This document shows, one piece after another, positions 8,617 to 16,518 of a DNA stretch of 64,000 nucleotides (position 1 is the stretch's first letter; the number at the start of each line of letters is the position of its first letter). Origin of the DNA: Kitasatospora phosalacinea (GTDB lineage: Bacteria > Actinomycetota > Actinomycetes > Streptomycetales > Streptomycetaceae). The notes beneath the pieces were generated by a model that worked only from the letters and a program-made list of their open reading frames with translations, had not been told where the DNA came from and did no database searches. Made by a program: the position numbers and the translations under genes. The stretch lies in contig NZ_JNWZ01000029.1 in the NCBI RefSeq assembly GCF_000716545.1, forward strand, positions 1 through 64,000, written 5' to 3'.

Positions 8617-9680
8617 CGCGGACGCTCCCAGTAGCTCGGGCCGACGGGCTCGTCGAAGTCGCCGGTGGCGATCAGGAAGCCCTGCTCATCGGTGGTGATC
8701 TTCAGCTGCGGCAGCGGGTGGCCGGCCGGGCCGAAGATGACGCGAGCGCCGTCCGCCAGGTCGAAGGTCGACTGGTGGCAGGGGCAGAGCGCGTGGTGGG
8801 TCTGCTGTTCGTACAGCGAGATCGGGCAGCCGACGTGGGTGCAGATCTTCGAGTAGGCGAGGATGCCCTCGAAGCCCTTGTCACGGGACTCGGCGTCCTT
8901 GATGTCGCCCGGAGCGATCCGGACGATCATCAGCGCGTCCTTGGCGATCTGCTGCTGGAAGTCCTCGGCCGACTCCTCCAGACCCTCGGGCTTCGCGAAG
9001 GTCAGCGAGCCCTGGACGATGTCCTCGGGCTTCATCGGCTCGTTGGTGTTCATGTTGACGAGCTTGATCGGCTTGCTCGGCTCGGCCTCGTTCCAGCCGG
9101 TGTGGAGCAGCTTCTTCTCCGGCAGCGGGCCGAGGTCGCGCAGCAGCACCACGCCGGACAGCGGCACCAGGGCCATCGAGCCGATCAGGGTGTTGCGGAT
9201 CATCTTGCGACGGCCGAAGCCGGACTCCGCGGCACCGGTCTTGAACTGCTCGATGACGTCGTTGCGGACGTCGTCGTCGGCCTCGATCGGGTGGCGCTCG
9301 GCCGGCAGCTCGTGGTCCGACATCAGGGTGCGGGCCCAGTGGACCGCGCCCGCGCCGATGCAGAACAGCGCCACGCCGAGGGTCATGCCCAGGGCGAAGT
9401 TGAGGGCGCTGACGTGGCCCAGCGGGAAGATGTAGACGATCTTGTCGGCGTCGATCGCGGCGTAGGACGCGATGAAGCCGACGGTCGCCAGCATCGAGAC
9501 CACGAACATCAGCGACACCTGGCGCTCGGCCCGCTTGGCGGCCCGCTCGTCGATGTCGGTCCGACGCGGCTCGTGGGCCGGCAGGCCCGGGTCGGCGAAC
9601 GGGTCGTCGTGGGAGACGACGTCCGTGCCGTGGGAGGCCACGTGGGCCTCCGGCAGGTTCTCTGACATGTCGTGGCTCAT
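8613..9680 (-). CDS. qcrA: Cytochrome bc1 complex Rieske iron-sulfur subunit
   Basis: A 355-residue Rieske protein. The [2Fe-2S] ligands are in CTHVGC (Cys280, His282) and CPCHQS (Cys299, His302), with Cys285 and Cys301 placed for the usual disulfide. The N-terminal half has three hydrophobic segments (about residues 60-80, 95-120 and 170-195), the actinobacterial form that has more than the single anchor of mitochondrial Rieske proteins. The ATG at 9680 overlaps the qcrC stop, and the stop overlaps the qcrB start, so the three subunits are made in step. Confidence 0.97.
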   Translation of the reverse strand: MSHDMSENLPEAHVASHGTDVVSHDDPFADPGLPAHEPRRTDIDERAAKRAERQVSLMFVVSMLATVGFIASYAAIDADKIVYIFPLGHVSALNFALGMTLGVALFCIGAGAVHWARTLMSDHELPAERHPIEADDDVRNDVIEQFKTGAAESGFGRRKMIRNTLIGSMALVPLSGVVLLRDLGPLPEKKLLHTGWNEAEPSKPIKLVNMNTNEPMKPEDIVQGSLTFAKPEGLEESAEDFQQQIAKDALMIVRIAPGDIKDAESRDKGFEGILAYSKICTHVGCPISLYEQQTHHALCPCHQSTFDLADGARVIFGPAGHPLPQLKITTDEQGFLIATGDFDEPVGPSYWERPR

Positions 9681-10498
9681 GACTTCTTGGCCTTGGTGGT
9701 GTGGGCGGCGACCCAGATCGCGATCACGATCAGCGTGCCGAGACCGAAGATCCAGCCGAACAGGCCCTCGGTCACCGGGCCGAGGCTGCCCAGAGCGAGA
9801 CCGCCCTGGTTGGGCTCGTCGTTCGTGTGGCGGACGAACGCCACGATCTCGCGCTTCTGCTCTTCCGGCATGGTGGTGTCGGGGAAGGACGGCATGTTCT
9901 GCGGGCCGGTCTGCATGGCCTCGTAGATGTGCTTGGCGTCCACGCCCTCGAGGGACGGGGCGTACTTGCCGTTGGTCAGCGCGCCGCCCTTGCCCGCGAA
10001 GTTGTGGCACTGGGCACAGTTGGTGCGGAACAGCTCGCCGCCCTTGGCGACCTGCTCGGCGTTGGTCACCTCGTTGCTGGACGGCTCGTACTGCTCGGTG
10101 GTCGGGGCGACCGGGCCGGGGCCCAGCGAGGCCACGTAGGCGGCCAGCTGGTCGATCTCGGCCTGCGAGTAGACGTTCTTCTTGCTCGGGACCTGGGCGC
10201 CGGGCTGCTGGGCCGGCATGCGACCGGTGCCGACCTGGAAGTCGACCGCGGCGGAACCGACGCCGACCAGCGAGGGGCCGTCAGAGGTGCCCTGGCCGTT
10301 CAGGCCGTGGCAGGAGGAGCAGCCGACGGCGAAGAGCTTCTTGCCCTCGTCGATGGCGAGCGACTGCGCGGAGCTGTCGGCCTGCGCCTTCCCGGCGGGC
10401 GCGAAAGCGGCGTACAGCCCCCCGGTGGCCGCCAGGGCGAGAAGTAGGACGACGACCGCCGCCAGTGGGTGGCGCCGTCGTGCGGAGAGCTTTTTCAC
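9677..10498 (-). CDS. qcrC: Cytochrome bc1 complex dihaem cytochrome c subunit
   Basis: A 273-residue protein with two c-type haem motifs: CSSCH at Cys60-His64 and CAQCH at Cys161-His165. It starts with a positively charged N-end and a hydrophobic anchor (about residues 11-32) and ends with a second membrane helix (about 240-262). In actinobacteria this dihaem protein replaces a soluble cytochrome c by linking bc1 directly to the aa3 oxidase. The gene overlaps qcrA by four bases and follows ctaE. Confidence 0.97.
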   Translation of the reverse strand: MKKLSARRRHPLAAVVVLLLALAATGGLYAAFAPAGKAQADSSAQSLAIDEGKKLFAVGCSSCHGLNGQGTSDGPSLVGVGSAAVDFQVGTGRMPAQQPGAQVPSKKNVYSQAEIDQLAAYVASLGPGPVAPTTEQYEPSSNEVTNAEQVAKGGELFRTNCAQCHNFAGKGGALTNGKYAPSLEGVDAKHIYEAMQTGPQNMPSFPDTTMPEEQKREIVAFVRHTNDEPNQGGLALGSLGPVTEGLFGWIFGLGTLIVIAIWVAAHTTKAKKS

Positions 10499-10590
10499 GG
10501 AATAACCCCGGTGTCAGGATCTGGTCGGCAGCAGCCTGCCCCCGACTCCCACGCGTCGAGGTGACGCGGGGTCAGGGGGCGGGGCGGCTG

Positions 10591-11211
10591 TTACTTGATC
10601 AGGTAGATGGTCGCGAACAGGCCGATCCACACGACGTCGACGAAGTGCCAGTAGTACGACACCACGATCGCCGCGGTTGCCTGCTCGTGGGTGAACCGCC
10701 GCGCCGCGTAGGTCCGTCCGAGGACCAGCAGGAAGGCGATCAGACCACCCGTCACGTGGAGTCCGTGGAAGCCGGTGGTCAGGTAGAACACCGTGCCGTA
10801 CGGGTCGGAGGACAGCGAGAGACCGTCCTTCTTGACCAGCTCGGTGTACTCGAAGATCTGGCCGCCGATGAAGATGGCGCCCATCACGAAGGTGATCGTG
10901 AACCACGAGCGCAGCTTCTTCACGTCACCGCGCTCGGCGGCGAACACGCCGAGCTGGCAGGTGAGCGAGGAGAGCACCAGGATCGTGGTGTTGACCGAGG
11001 AGAACGGCACGTTGAGGGCATGGGCCTTCTCGTGCCAGAACTCGGCACCCTTGACCGAGCGGAGGGTGAAGTACATCGCGAACAGGGCCGCGAAGAACAT
11101 CAGCTCCGAGCTCAGCCAGACAATGGTTCCGACGCTGACCAGGTTCGGCCTGTTGACCGCTCCGTGCGCGTGTCCGGTTTCTGTTGCTGTTGCTGTCGCC
11201 ACGACGGACAT
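10591..11211 (-). CDS. ctaE: Cytochrome c oxidase subunit III
   Basis: A 206-residue membrane protein with five hydrophobic helices, the usual number for bacterial COX3. Recognisable parts are [22 protein letters not shown] near the start, and [19 protein letters not shown] and [21 protein letters not shown] near the end. It supports proton uptake and stability of the aa3 oxidase. It is the first gene of the minus-strand ctaE-qcrCAB operon; 92 bases separate it from qcrC. The ATG at 11211 has GGGA seven bases upstream. Confidence 0.96.
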   Translation of the reverse strand: MSVVATATATETGHAHGAVNRPNLVSVGTIVWLSSELMFFAALFAMYFTLRSVKGAEFWHEKAHALNVPFSSVNTTILVLSSLTCQLGVFAAERGDVKKLRSWFTITFVMGAIFIGGQIFEYTELVKKDGLSLSSDPYGTVFYLTTGFHGLHVTGGLIAFLLVLGRTYAARRFTHEQATAAIVVSYYWHFVDVVWIGLFATIYLIK

Positions 11212-11516
11212 TATGTCGGTCCCTTATTCCGTCTTCACGCCGGGGGGTGTCCCTCGGAGTGTCCGGTGCGTGAGGTATGCCCGCCTCGCGCACCGTCCGT
11301 TTTCTGACGGTTGTTCGGACCGGGTGGGCCCGCTGGGCCGCCGGAGTGAGTCCGGGGCGCGGCGGCTTGAGCGAGATCGCGCCGGGGTCTCCGCAGGAAG
11401 CGCGTGCGGGAGTAGCATCCGTCCAAGGACGTGGCCCGGGTCACACTGGGCCGTTCGGTCGGGGCCGCCCGGCGTGGGCACACATATAAGAGGACGAGCA
11501 CCAGGAAGCAGGGGCC
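11212..11516. other. Divergent intergenic region between ctaE and the receiver-like gene
   Basis: A 305-base region with no gene. It must hold the promoter of the respiratory operon (minus) and of the gene at 11517 (plus). On the plus strand a TATAAG at 11485-11490 lies 26 bases before the next start and could be its -10 box. I do not see a convincing -35, terminator or structured RNA. Confidence 0.5.
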
Positions 11517-11942
11517 ATGGCGCAGCACTCCGACGAGACGCTCACCGTTCTCGTCTACAGCGACGACCGCAACACCCGTGAGCAGGTGACCCTCGCCCTC
11601 GGTCGGCGGCCCGCCGCGGACGTCCCCGCCCTGGAGTACCTGGAGTGCGCCACCGCCCCCGCGGTGCTGCGCGCCCTGGAGAAGGGCGGCGTCGACCTCT
11701 GCGTGCTGGACGGCGAGGCCGTCCCGGCCGGCGGGCTGGGCCTCACCCGGCAGCTGAAGGACGAGATCTACGGCTGCCCGCCGGTCCTGGTCGTGATCGG
11801 CCGGCCGCAGGACTCCTGGCTCGCTGCCTGGAGCCGGGCCGACGCCGCGATCTCGCACCCGGTCGACCCGGTCGCCCTGGCCGACGCCGCGGTCACCCTG
11901 CTGCGGGCCCGGCTGGCCCGCCGGGCGCCCGCCGGGCGCTGA
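11517..11942 (+). CDS. Stand-alone receiver-like protein (orphan response-regulator fold)
   Basis: A 141-residue protein with the alternating pattern of a CheY-type receiver and no output domain. The acidic pair is in VYSDDRN, and an aspartate is in the right place in VDLCVLDGEAV. The switch lysine expected in a KP motif is replaced (SHPVD). It may therefore be a pseudo-receiver or work without ordinary phosphorylation. The ATG at 11517 has an AGGGG site. It sits between the respiratory operon and trpD, and I find no partner kinase next to it. The fold call is from pattern only. Confidence 0.65.
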   Translation: MAQHSDETLTVLVYSDDRNTREQVTLALGRRPAADVPALEYLECATAPAVLRALEKGGVDLCVLDGEAVPAGGLGLTRQLKDEIYGCPPVLVVIGRPQDSWLAAWSRADAAISHPVDPVALADAAVTLLRARLARRAPAGR

Positions 11943-11974
11943 CCGTCTCACGGGCGCGTCTCAACTGGAGAGAA

Positions 11975-12003
11975 GGGGACGGCAACTCCGGGCGGCCGTC
12001 CCC
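11975..12003 (+). terminator. Small hairpin between the receiver-like gene and trpD
   Basis: Perfect 8-bp arms (11975-11982 with 11996-12003) and a 13-base loop lie 32 bases after the stop. A GATAGGCT promoter-like -10 box for trpD follows at about 12012. Confidence 0.55.
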
Positions 12004-12072
12004 GCTCGCTCGATAGGCTGACGTCGTTTCTTCGGGATTCCTCCGGGACGATGACGAGAGCTGGAGTCAGCC

Positions 12073-13146
12073 ATGGTGAACGTGCACTCTGCGAACGGCG
12101 GTAGCGACCCCGCGCAGGTGGTCCGCACCTGGCCGGACCTGCTCTCCTCGCTGCTGGGGGGCAACGACCTGGCGCAGGCCGACACCGCGTGGGCGATGGA
12201 CCGCATCATGAGCGGCGAGGCCAGTCCCGTGCAGGTGGCCGGCTTCCTGATCGCCATGCGCGGCAAGGGCGAGACGGTCGAGGAGATCGCCGGCCTGGTC
12301 GAGGCGATGTACGCGCACGCCCTGCCGCTGGACATCCCCGGCCCCGCGGTCGACATCGTCGGCACCGGCGGCGACCGGGCCAAGACGGTCAACATCTCCA
12401 CCATGTCCGCGGTGGTCGCGGCCGCCGCCGGGGCGAAGGTCGTCAAGCACGGCAACCGGGCCTCCTCCTCCGCCTCCGGCTCCTCGGACGTGCTCGGGCG
12501 GCTCGGCGTCAACCTGGAGCTCTCCGCGGAGCGGGTCGCGGCGGTGGCCGAGGAGGTCGGCCTGACCTTCTGCTTCGCCGCGAAGTTCCACCCCTCGATG
12601 CGCCACACCGCCCAGGCGCGCGCCGAGTTGGCCGTCCCCACGGTCTTCAACATCCTCGGCCCGCTCACCAACCCCGCCCGGGTCACCTCGCACGCCGTCG
12701 GCTGCTTCGACACCCGCCTGGCCGGGCTGATCGCCGGCGTGCTGGCCCGGCGCGGCGCGCAGGGCCTGGTCTTCCGCGGCGACGACGGGCTCGACGAGCT
12801 GACCGTCACCACGACCTCGCAGGTGTGGGTGGTCCGCGACGGCGAGGTGACGGAGACCCGGTTCGACCCGCGCCAGGTGGGCATCGAGCTGGCCGGCGTC
12901 GAGGCCCTGCGGGGCGCCGACCCCGAGTACAACGCGGACGTCGCCCGGAGGGTGCTGAACGGCGAGCGCGGCCCGGTGCGGGACGCCGTCGTGCTCAACA
13001 GCGCGGCCGCGCTGGTCGCGCTCGACCTGGGGGAGGCGCCGCTCACCGAGCAGCTCGCGGCGGCGATGGCCCGGACGGTGGCGGCGATCGACTCCGGCGC
13101 GGCGGGGGCGCTGCTCAAGCGCTGGGCGGAAGCGACGCAGGCGTGA
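12073..13146 (+). CDS. trpD: Anthranilate phosphoribosyltransferase
   Basis: A 357-residue enzyme that joins anthranilate to PRPP in the second step of tryptophan synthesis. The PRPP-binding loop DIVGTGGD, the following [10 protein letters not shown], and [18 protein letters not shown] (anthranilate/PRPP pocket) are all present, as is GPLTNPA. The length is normal. The ATG at 12073 has GGAG ten bases upstream. It is a single gene here, away from other trp genes, as in other streptomycetes; the first-step enzyme is encoded at 40819-42753. Confidence 0.96.
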   Translation: MVNVHSANGGSDPAQVVRTWPDLLSSLLGGNDLAQADTAWAMDRIMSGEASPVQVAGFLIAMRGKGETVEEIAGLVEAMYAHALPLDIPGPAVDIVGTGGDRAKTVNISTMSAVVAAAAGAKVVKHGNRASSSASGSSDVLGRLGVNLELSAERVAAVAEEVGLTFCFAAKFHPSMRHTAQARAELAVPTVFNILGPLTNPARVTSHAVGCFDTRLAGLIAGVLARRGAQGLVFRGDDGLDELTVTTTSQVWVVRDGEVTETRFDPRQVGIELAGVEALRGADPEYNADVARRVLNGERGPVRDAVVLNSAAALVALDLGEAPLTEQLAAAMARTVAAIDSGAAGALLKRWAEATQA

Positions 13147-13304
13147 GGCGTCCGGCGGCTCGGGCCTCCGGTGGGCTCCGGCCGGTAGCGGCCGGGACCC
13201 GCCGTTCCCCGGGCCGCCGGACCGCTCCCCCTCGTCTCCCGGGAAGTCCGTCTCGGCATCCGGACGGGTGTTGAGACGGGGCGGGTGTCGTGTAATCTCT
13301 TCGC

Positions 13305-13426
13305 CAGGTCATGAGTGACAGCGCGTAGCCCCAGCTGGCTGTCCGGCAACCCTCCGTCCGTGGCGGGGTGCCCTGGGTGAGGACCGGGCTGCGCGGCGAC
13401 AGGTCCGCGTGGCAAGCGCGGACCTG
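13305..13426 (+). ncRNA. SAM-IV riboswitch
   Basis: The leader of the class V aminotransferase gene has the conserved order of the actinobacterial SAM-IV aptamer. GGTCATGAGTG (from 13307) is followed by CAGC...GCTG, CCGGCAACCCTCC, then GGGGTGCC and GGGTGAGGACC (to 13385), where GGTC and GACC close P1. A 10-bp hairpin (13400-13409 with 13417-13426) follows, as an outer helix does in this class. The family binds S-adenosylmethionine and represses sulfur metabolism genes. A covariance-model search would settle it. Confidence 0.88.
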
Positions 13427-13435
13427 CGGAGCCAA

Positions 13436-13463
13436 TCCTCCGGGGTCCTGACCCCGTGGAGGA
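13436..13463 (+). promoter_or_regulatory. Ribosome-site sequestering hairpin (SAM-IV expression platform)
   Basis: TCCTCC (13436-13441) pairs with the ribosome-binding GGAGGA (13458-13463), and GGGGT (13442-13446) pairs with ACCCC (13451-13455), leaving a GT bulge. The 3' strand of aptamer P1, AGGACC (13380-13385), could instead pair with GGTCCT (13444-13449) and open the hairpin. This suggests control of translation, off when SAM holds P1. The pairing is seen; the switch is inferred. Confidence 0.65.
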
Positions 13464-13471
13464 GTGCACCC

Positions 13472-14836
13472 ATGTCTGTCACCACCGAGATCTGCGAGCC
13501 GCTGGCGGTACTGGGCGCGGACGTCGAGGTTCCGCTGGCTTCCGGCGAGAAGGTCGGGTACGCGGCGCTGGACTACGCGGCGAGCGCCCCGGCGCTGAAG
13601 CGGGTGTGGGACGACGTCGCGGCGTACGCGCCGTACTACGGCTCGGTGCACCGCGGGGCCGGTTACCTCTCGCAGCTGTCGACCGACCTGTTCGAGCAGA
13701 GCCGGCGGACCGTCGCGGAGTTCCTGGACCTGCGGGACGGGGACCAGGTGGTGTTCACCCGGGCGACCACCGACTCGCTGAACCTGCTGGCGGGCGCGGT
13801 GCCGGCCGGCACCGAGGTGTTCGCGTTCGAGACCGAGCACCACGCCTCGCTGCTGCCGTGGCGGCGCGAGGGCCTGACGGTGCGCTACCTGCGGGCGCCG
13901 CGTTCGCACGCCGAGGCGGTGGCGGCGCTGGAGGAGGCGCTGCTGGGCGCGGCCGAGGGCCCGAAGCTGTTCTGCGTGACCGGCGCGTCCAACGTGACCG
14001 GCGAGCTGTGGCCGGTCAAGGAGCTGACCGCGGTCGCGCACCGCTACGGCGCCCGGGTGGTGCTGGACGCGGCCCAGCTGGCCCCCCACCACCGGGTCTC
14101 GGTGCGGGAGCTGGGCGTCGACTGGGTGGCGTTCTCCGGGCACAAGCTGTACGCGCCGTTCGGCGCCGGCGTGCTGGCGGGCCGCTCCGACTGGCTGGAC
14201 GCGGCGGAGCCGTACCTGGCCGGCGGCGGGGCGAGCCGGACGGTGGCCCGGGAGCTGGACGGCTCGGTCGCGGTCGAGTGGCACACCGGCCCGGCCCGGC
14301 ACGAGGCCGGCTCGCCGAACGTGATCGGCGCGTACGCGATCGCCTCGGCCTGCCGGGCGCTGGACGAGGCGGGCTTCGAGGCGCTGGAGGCCCGGGAGCG
14401 GGCGCTGGTGGCGAAGCTGACCGAGGGCCTGGCGGAGATCCCCGAGGTGCGGGTGCTGAACCTGTTCGGCGAGGGCTCCGACCGGGTCGGCGTGGTGTCG
14501 TTCGTGGTGCGCGGCTGGAACAGCTCGCACTTCTCGGCCGCGCTGTCCGCCGAGTACGGCATCGGCGTCCGGGACGGCCTGTTCTGCGCCCACCCGCTGG
14601 TGCGCACCCTGCTGGGCGGCGAGGAGTCGGGGCCGAGCGAGTGCGGGGCGCCGGAGCCGTCGCTGCCGGGGGAGCGCAGCCTGAACGCGATCCGGGTCAG
14701 CTTCGGCGCCGGGACGCCCGTCGAGCACCTGGACCGCTTCCTGTCGGCCGTCCGGGAGCTGGTCAGTGACGGCGCGAAGTGGAGCTACCGCAACGAGGGC
14801 GGCCGCTGCGTCGCCGACACCGGGCAGCAGCGCTGA
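13472..14836 (+). CDS. Class V aminotransferase / selenocysteine-lyase-like PLP enzyme
   Basis: A 454-residue fold-type I PLP enzyme related to cysteine desulfurases and selenocysteine lyases. The PLP lysine is Lys225 in SGHKLYAPFGAG. ETEHHASLLPW (cofactor-stacking His), VTGASNVTGE and VLDAAQLAPHH (PLP aspartate) are in order. The ATG at 13472 is eight bases after GGAGGA. A SAM-IV riboswitch precedes it, so the enzyme most likely works in sulfur amino acid metabolism, for example releasing sulfur from cysteine or a related thiol. The exact substrate is unknown. Confidence 0.9.
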   Translation: MSVTTEICEPLAVLGADVEVPLASGEKVGYAALDYAASAPALKRVWDDVAAYAPYYGSVHRGAGYLSQLSTDLFEQSRRTVAEFLDLRDGDQVVFTRATTDSLNLLAGAVPAGTEVFAFETEHHASLLPWRREGLTVRYLRAPRSHAEAVAALEEALLGAAEGPKLFCVTGASNVTGELWPVKELTAVAHRYGARVVLDAAQLAPHHRVSVRELGVDWVAFSGHKLYAPFGAGVLAGRSDWLDAAEPYLAGGGASRTVARELDGSVAVEWHTGPARHEAGSPNVIGAYAIASACRALDEAGFEALEARERALVAKLTEGLAEIPEVRVLNLFGEGSDRVGVVSFVVRGWNSSHFSAALSAEYGIGVRDGLFCAHPLVRTLLGGEESGPSECGAPEPSLPGERSLNAIRVSFGAGTPVEHLDRFLSAVRELVSDGAKWSYRNEGGRCVADTGQQR

Positions 14837-14839
14837 GGC

Positions 14840-15121
14840 TCAGCCGTCCAGGCCGAGCGAGAACGCCGCCTCCAGGTCGTGCTGGGAGTAGGTGCGGAAG
14901 GCGATGTGGGTCTCGGTGTTCGTCACGCCCGGGACCTTGTTGAGGCGGCCGGGGATCACCTCGGCCAGGTCCTCGTGGTTGCGCACCCGGACCATCGCGA
15001 CCAGGTCGTACGTCCCGGTGACGGAGTAGACCTCGCTGACGCCCTCGATGGCGGCGATGGCCTCCGCGATCTCGGGGATCCGGTCGACGTCGGTGTTGAT
15101 GAGGACGATCGCGGTGATCAC
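14840..15121 (-). CDS. Stand-alone AsnC/Lrp ligand-binding (RAM) domain protein
   Basis: A 93-residue protein that is only the effector-binding half of an Lrp/AsnC regulator; the DNA-binding helix-turn-helix is missing. The fold pattern starts with ITAIVLINTD and continues with VSEVYSVTGTYDLVAMVRV and VTNTETHIAF, typical of the RAM domain. Such proteins bind amino acids or modulate full-length Lrp proteins. The GTG start at 15121 overlaps the rhomboid stop (GTGA), so the two are co-translated. The gene is complete, not truncated: the same short form is known in actinobacteria. Confidence 0.9.
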   Translation of the reverse strand: MITAIVLINTDVDRIPEIAEAIAAIEGVSEVYSVTGTYDLVAMVRVRNHEDLAEVIPGRLNKVPGVTNTETHIAFRTYSQHDLEAAFSLGLDG

Positions 15122-15933
15122 TGAGCAACTCCTGTTCGAGAAGGTCCGCCCAGGGTATCGCCCGCCGGACGGGCGGCCCAGGCGAACAACCAGCCCGTCA
15201 CGAAGCCGATCACGTGCACCAGGTAGGCCACCCCGTCGCCGCCGGAGGTGACCGACCAGAACTGCAGGGCGAACCAGAGGCCGAGCACCAGCCAGGCCGG
15301 GAAGCGCAGCGGCAGGAACAGCAGGACCGGCACCAGCGTGGTCACCCGGGCCCGCGGGTGCAGCCGCAGGAACGCGCCCAGCACCCCGGCGATCGCGCCG
15401 GACGCGCCGACCAGCGCCCGCACCGCGTCCGGGGTGCCCTCCTCGGCCAGCGCGTAACCGTAGGTGGCCAGGACGCCGATCGCCAGGTAGCCGACCAGGA
15501 AGCGGACCCGGCCCAGCCGGGCCTCCACCGCCGGGCCGAAGACGAACAGGAACAGCAGGTTGCCGACCAGGTGCAGCCAGCCCGCGTGGACGAACAGCGC
15601 GGTTACCGCCGACAGTTCGGGGATCTTGCCGGGGGTGGCCGGCAGCACGCAGCCGGGCGCGGCCGGGGGGAGCGCCGCCAGCTCGGCGGCCGACAGCGGG
15701 TGCCCGCCCAGCAGCTCGGCCGGGACGGCGCCCCAGCGGTGCTCGTAGCGCTGCTCGGCACAGGCCCGGGCGTCGCCGCTGCCGTACAGCGGGTTCAGGC
15801 CGGACGGGCCGGTCAGCATGGCCAGCGCGGCCAGGGCGATCAGCAGGTACGTGGCGACCGGGGTGCGGGCGGCCCGCACGGCCGCCGGCGAGCCGGCCCG
15901 GGCGGGGGCGGAGAGCACCATGCCGGTCAGCAT
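15118..15933 (-). CDS. Rhomboid-family intramembrane serine protease
   Basis: A predicted 271-residue membrane protease that cuts transmembrane substrates. The family marks are HAGWLHLVGNLLFLFVFG (oxyanion-side His and Asn), the nucleophile in GASGAIAG, and the base in HVIGFVTGW. About six to seven hydrophobic segments are visible. An insertion of about 70 residues between the first and second helices contains two cysteines (ACAEQ and GCVLP) that may form an extracytoplasmic disulfide. The start is uncertain: ATG at 15933 is used, ATG at 15921 is possible. It overlaps the downstream AsnC-type gene. Confidence 0.9.
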   Translation of the reverse strand: MLTGMVLSAPARAGSPAAVRAARTPVATYLLIALAALAMLTGPSGLNPLYGSGDARACAEQRYEHRWGAVPAELLGGHPLSAAELAALPPAAPGCVLPATPGKIPELSAVTALFVHAGWLHLVGNLLFLFVFGPAVEARLGRVRFLVGYLAIGVLATYGYALAEEGTPDAVRALVGASGAIAGVLGAFLRLHPRARVTTLVPVLLFLPLRFPAWLVLGLWFALQFWSVTSGGDGVAYLVHVIGFVTGWLFAWAARPAGDTLGGPSRTGVAQ

Positions 15934-16070
15934 TCCTCGGGGGCGCACCCGCGACACCGGGCGCTGCTCCGGCCGGGTGAGCGTCCGGGCTGTGGACCGG
16001 TGGGCCGTCCGTCCGGCCGCAGGCAATAGGCTGGAGGCCCGGAACCGGGACCAGCCGAGAGGGACCACTG

Positions 16071-16337
16071 ATGAGCATTGCCGCGCCGACCGCCGAGACC
16101 CGCTGGCGCTGCACCCTGTGCGGCAACCTGACCCGTTTCGACGTCACCCGTTCGTCCCGGGTGACCGACTTCCTGCACTTCGACCTCTCCGGCGAGTCCA
16201 AGGTCGAGGAGACCCAGGTGCTGTCCGAGACCATCGAGTCCGTGCGCTGCCGCTGGTGCAACGCCGTCGACCAGGTCGAGCTGGTGGCCCGCCCCGGCGC
16301 GGAGGAGGCCCCGGAGGACGGCGCCCAGCAGGGCTGA
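16071..16337 (+). CDS. Small zinc-ribbon-like conserved protein
   Basis: An 88-residue protein with two CxxC pairs, WRCTLCGN near residue 14 and VRCRWCNA near residue 60. This is the arrangement of a zinc ribbon. The centre FDVTRSSRVTDFLHFDLSG is well conserved in my memory of streptomycete homologues, but no function is known to me. The ATG at 16071 follows GAGAGGGA. It diverges from the rhomboid gene and precedes the NYN-domain gene. The acidic, Ala-rich tail is probably disordered. Confidence 0.8.
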   Translation: MSIAAPTAETRWRCTLCGNLTRFDVTRSSRVTDFLHFDLSGESKVEETQVLSETIESVRCRWCNAVDQVELVARPGAEEAPEDGAQQG

Positions 16338-16518
16338 CGCGACTTCGACCGCCCCGCGTTCCCGTCCGGCCCGGACGGGGGCGCGGGGCGGACTCGTCGG
16401 CGGGGTGCTGTCGGTGCGGCACGGTAGACGGGACAATTGGCAGCAGCGGCGGACACCAACGCCCCGCCCGGCACCCGCCGGAGGGGCCCGCCCGGGATCA
16501 GGATCGGAGCCGAGGACA

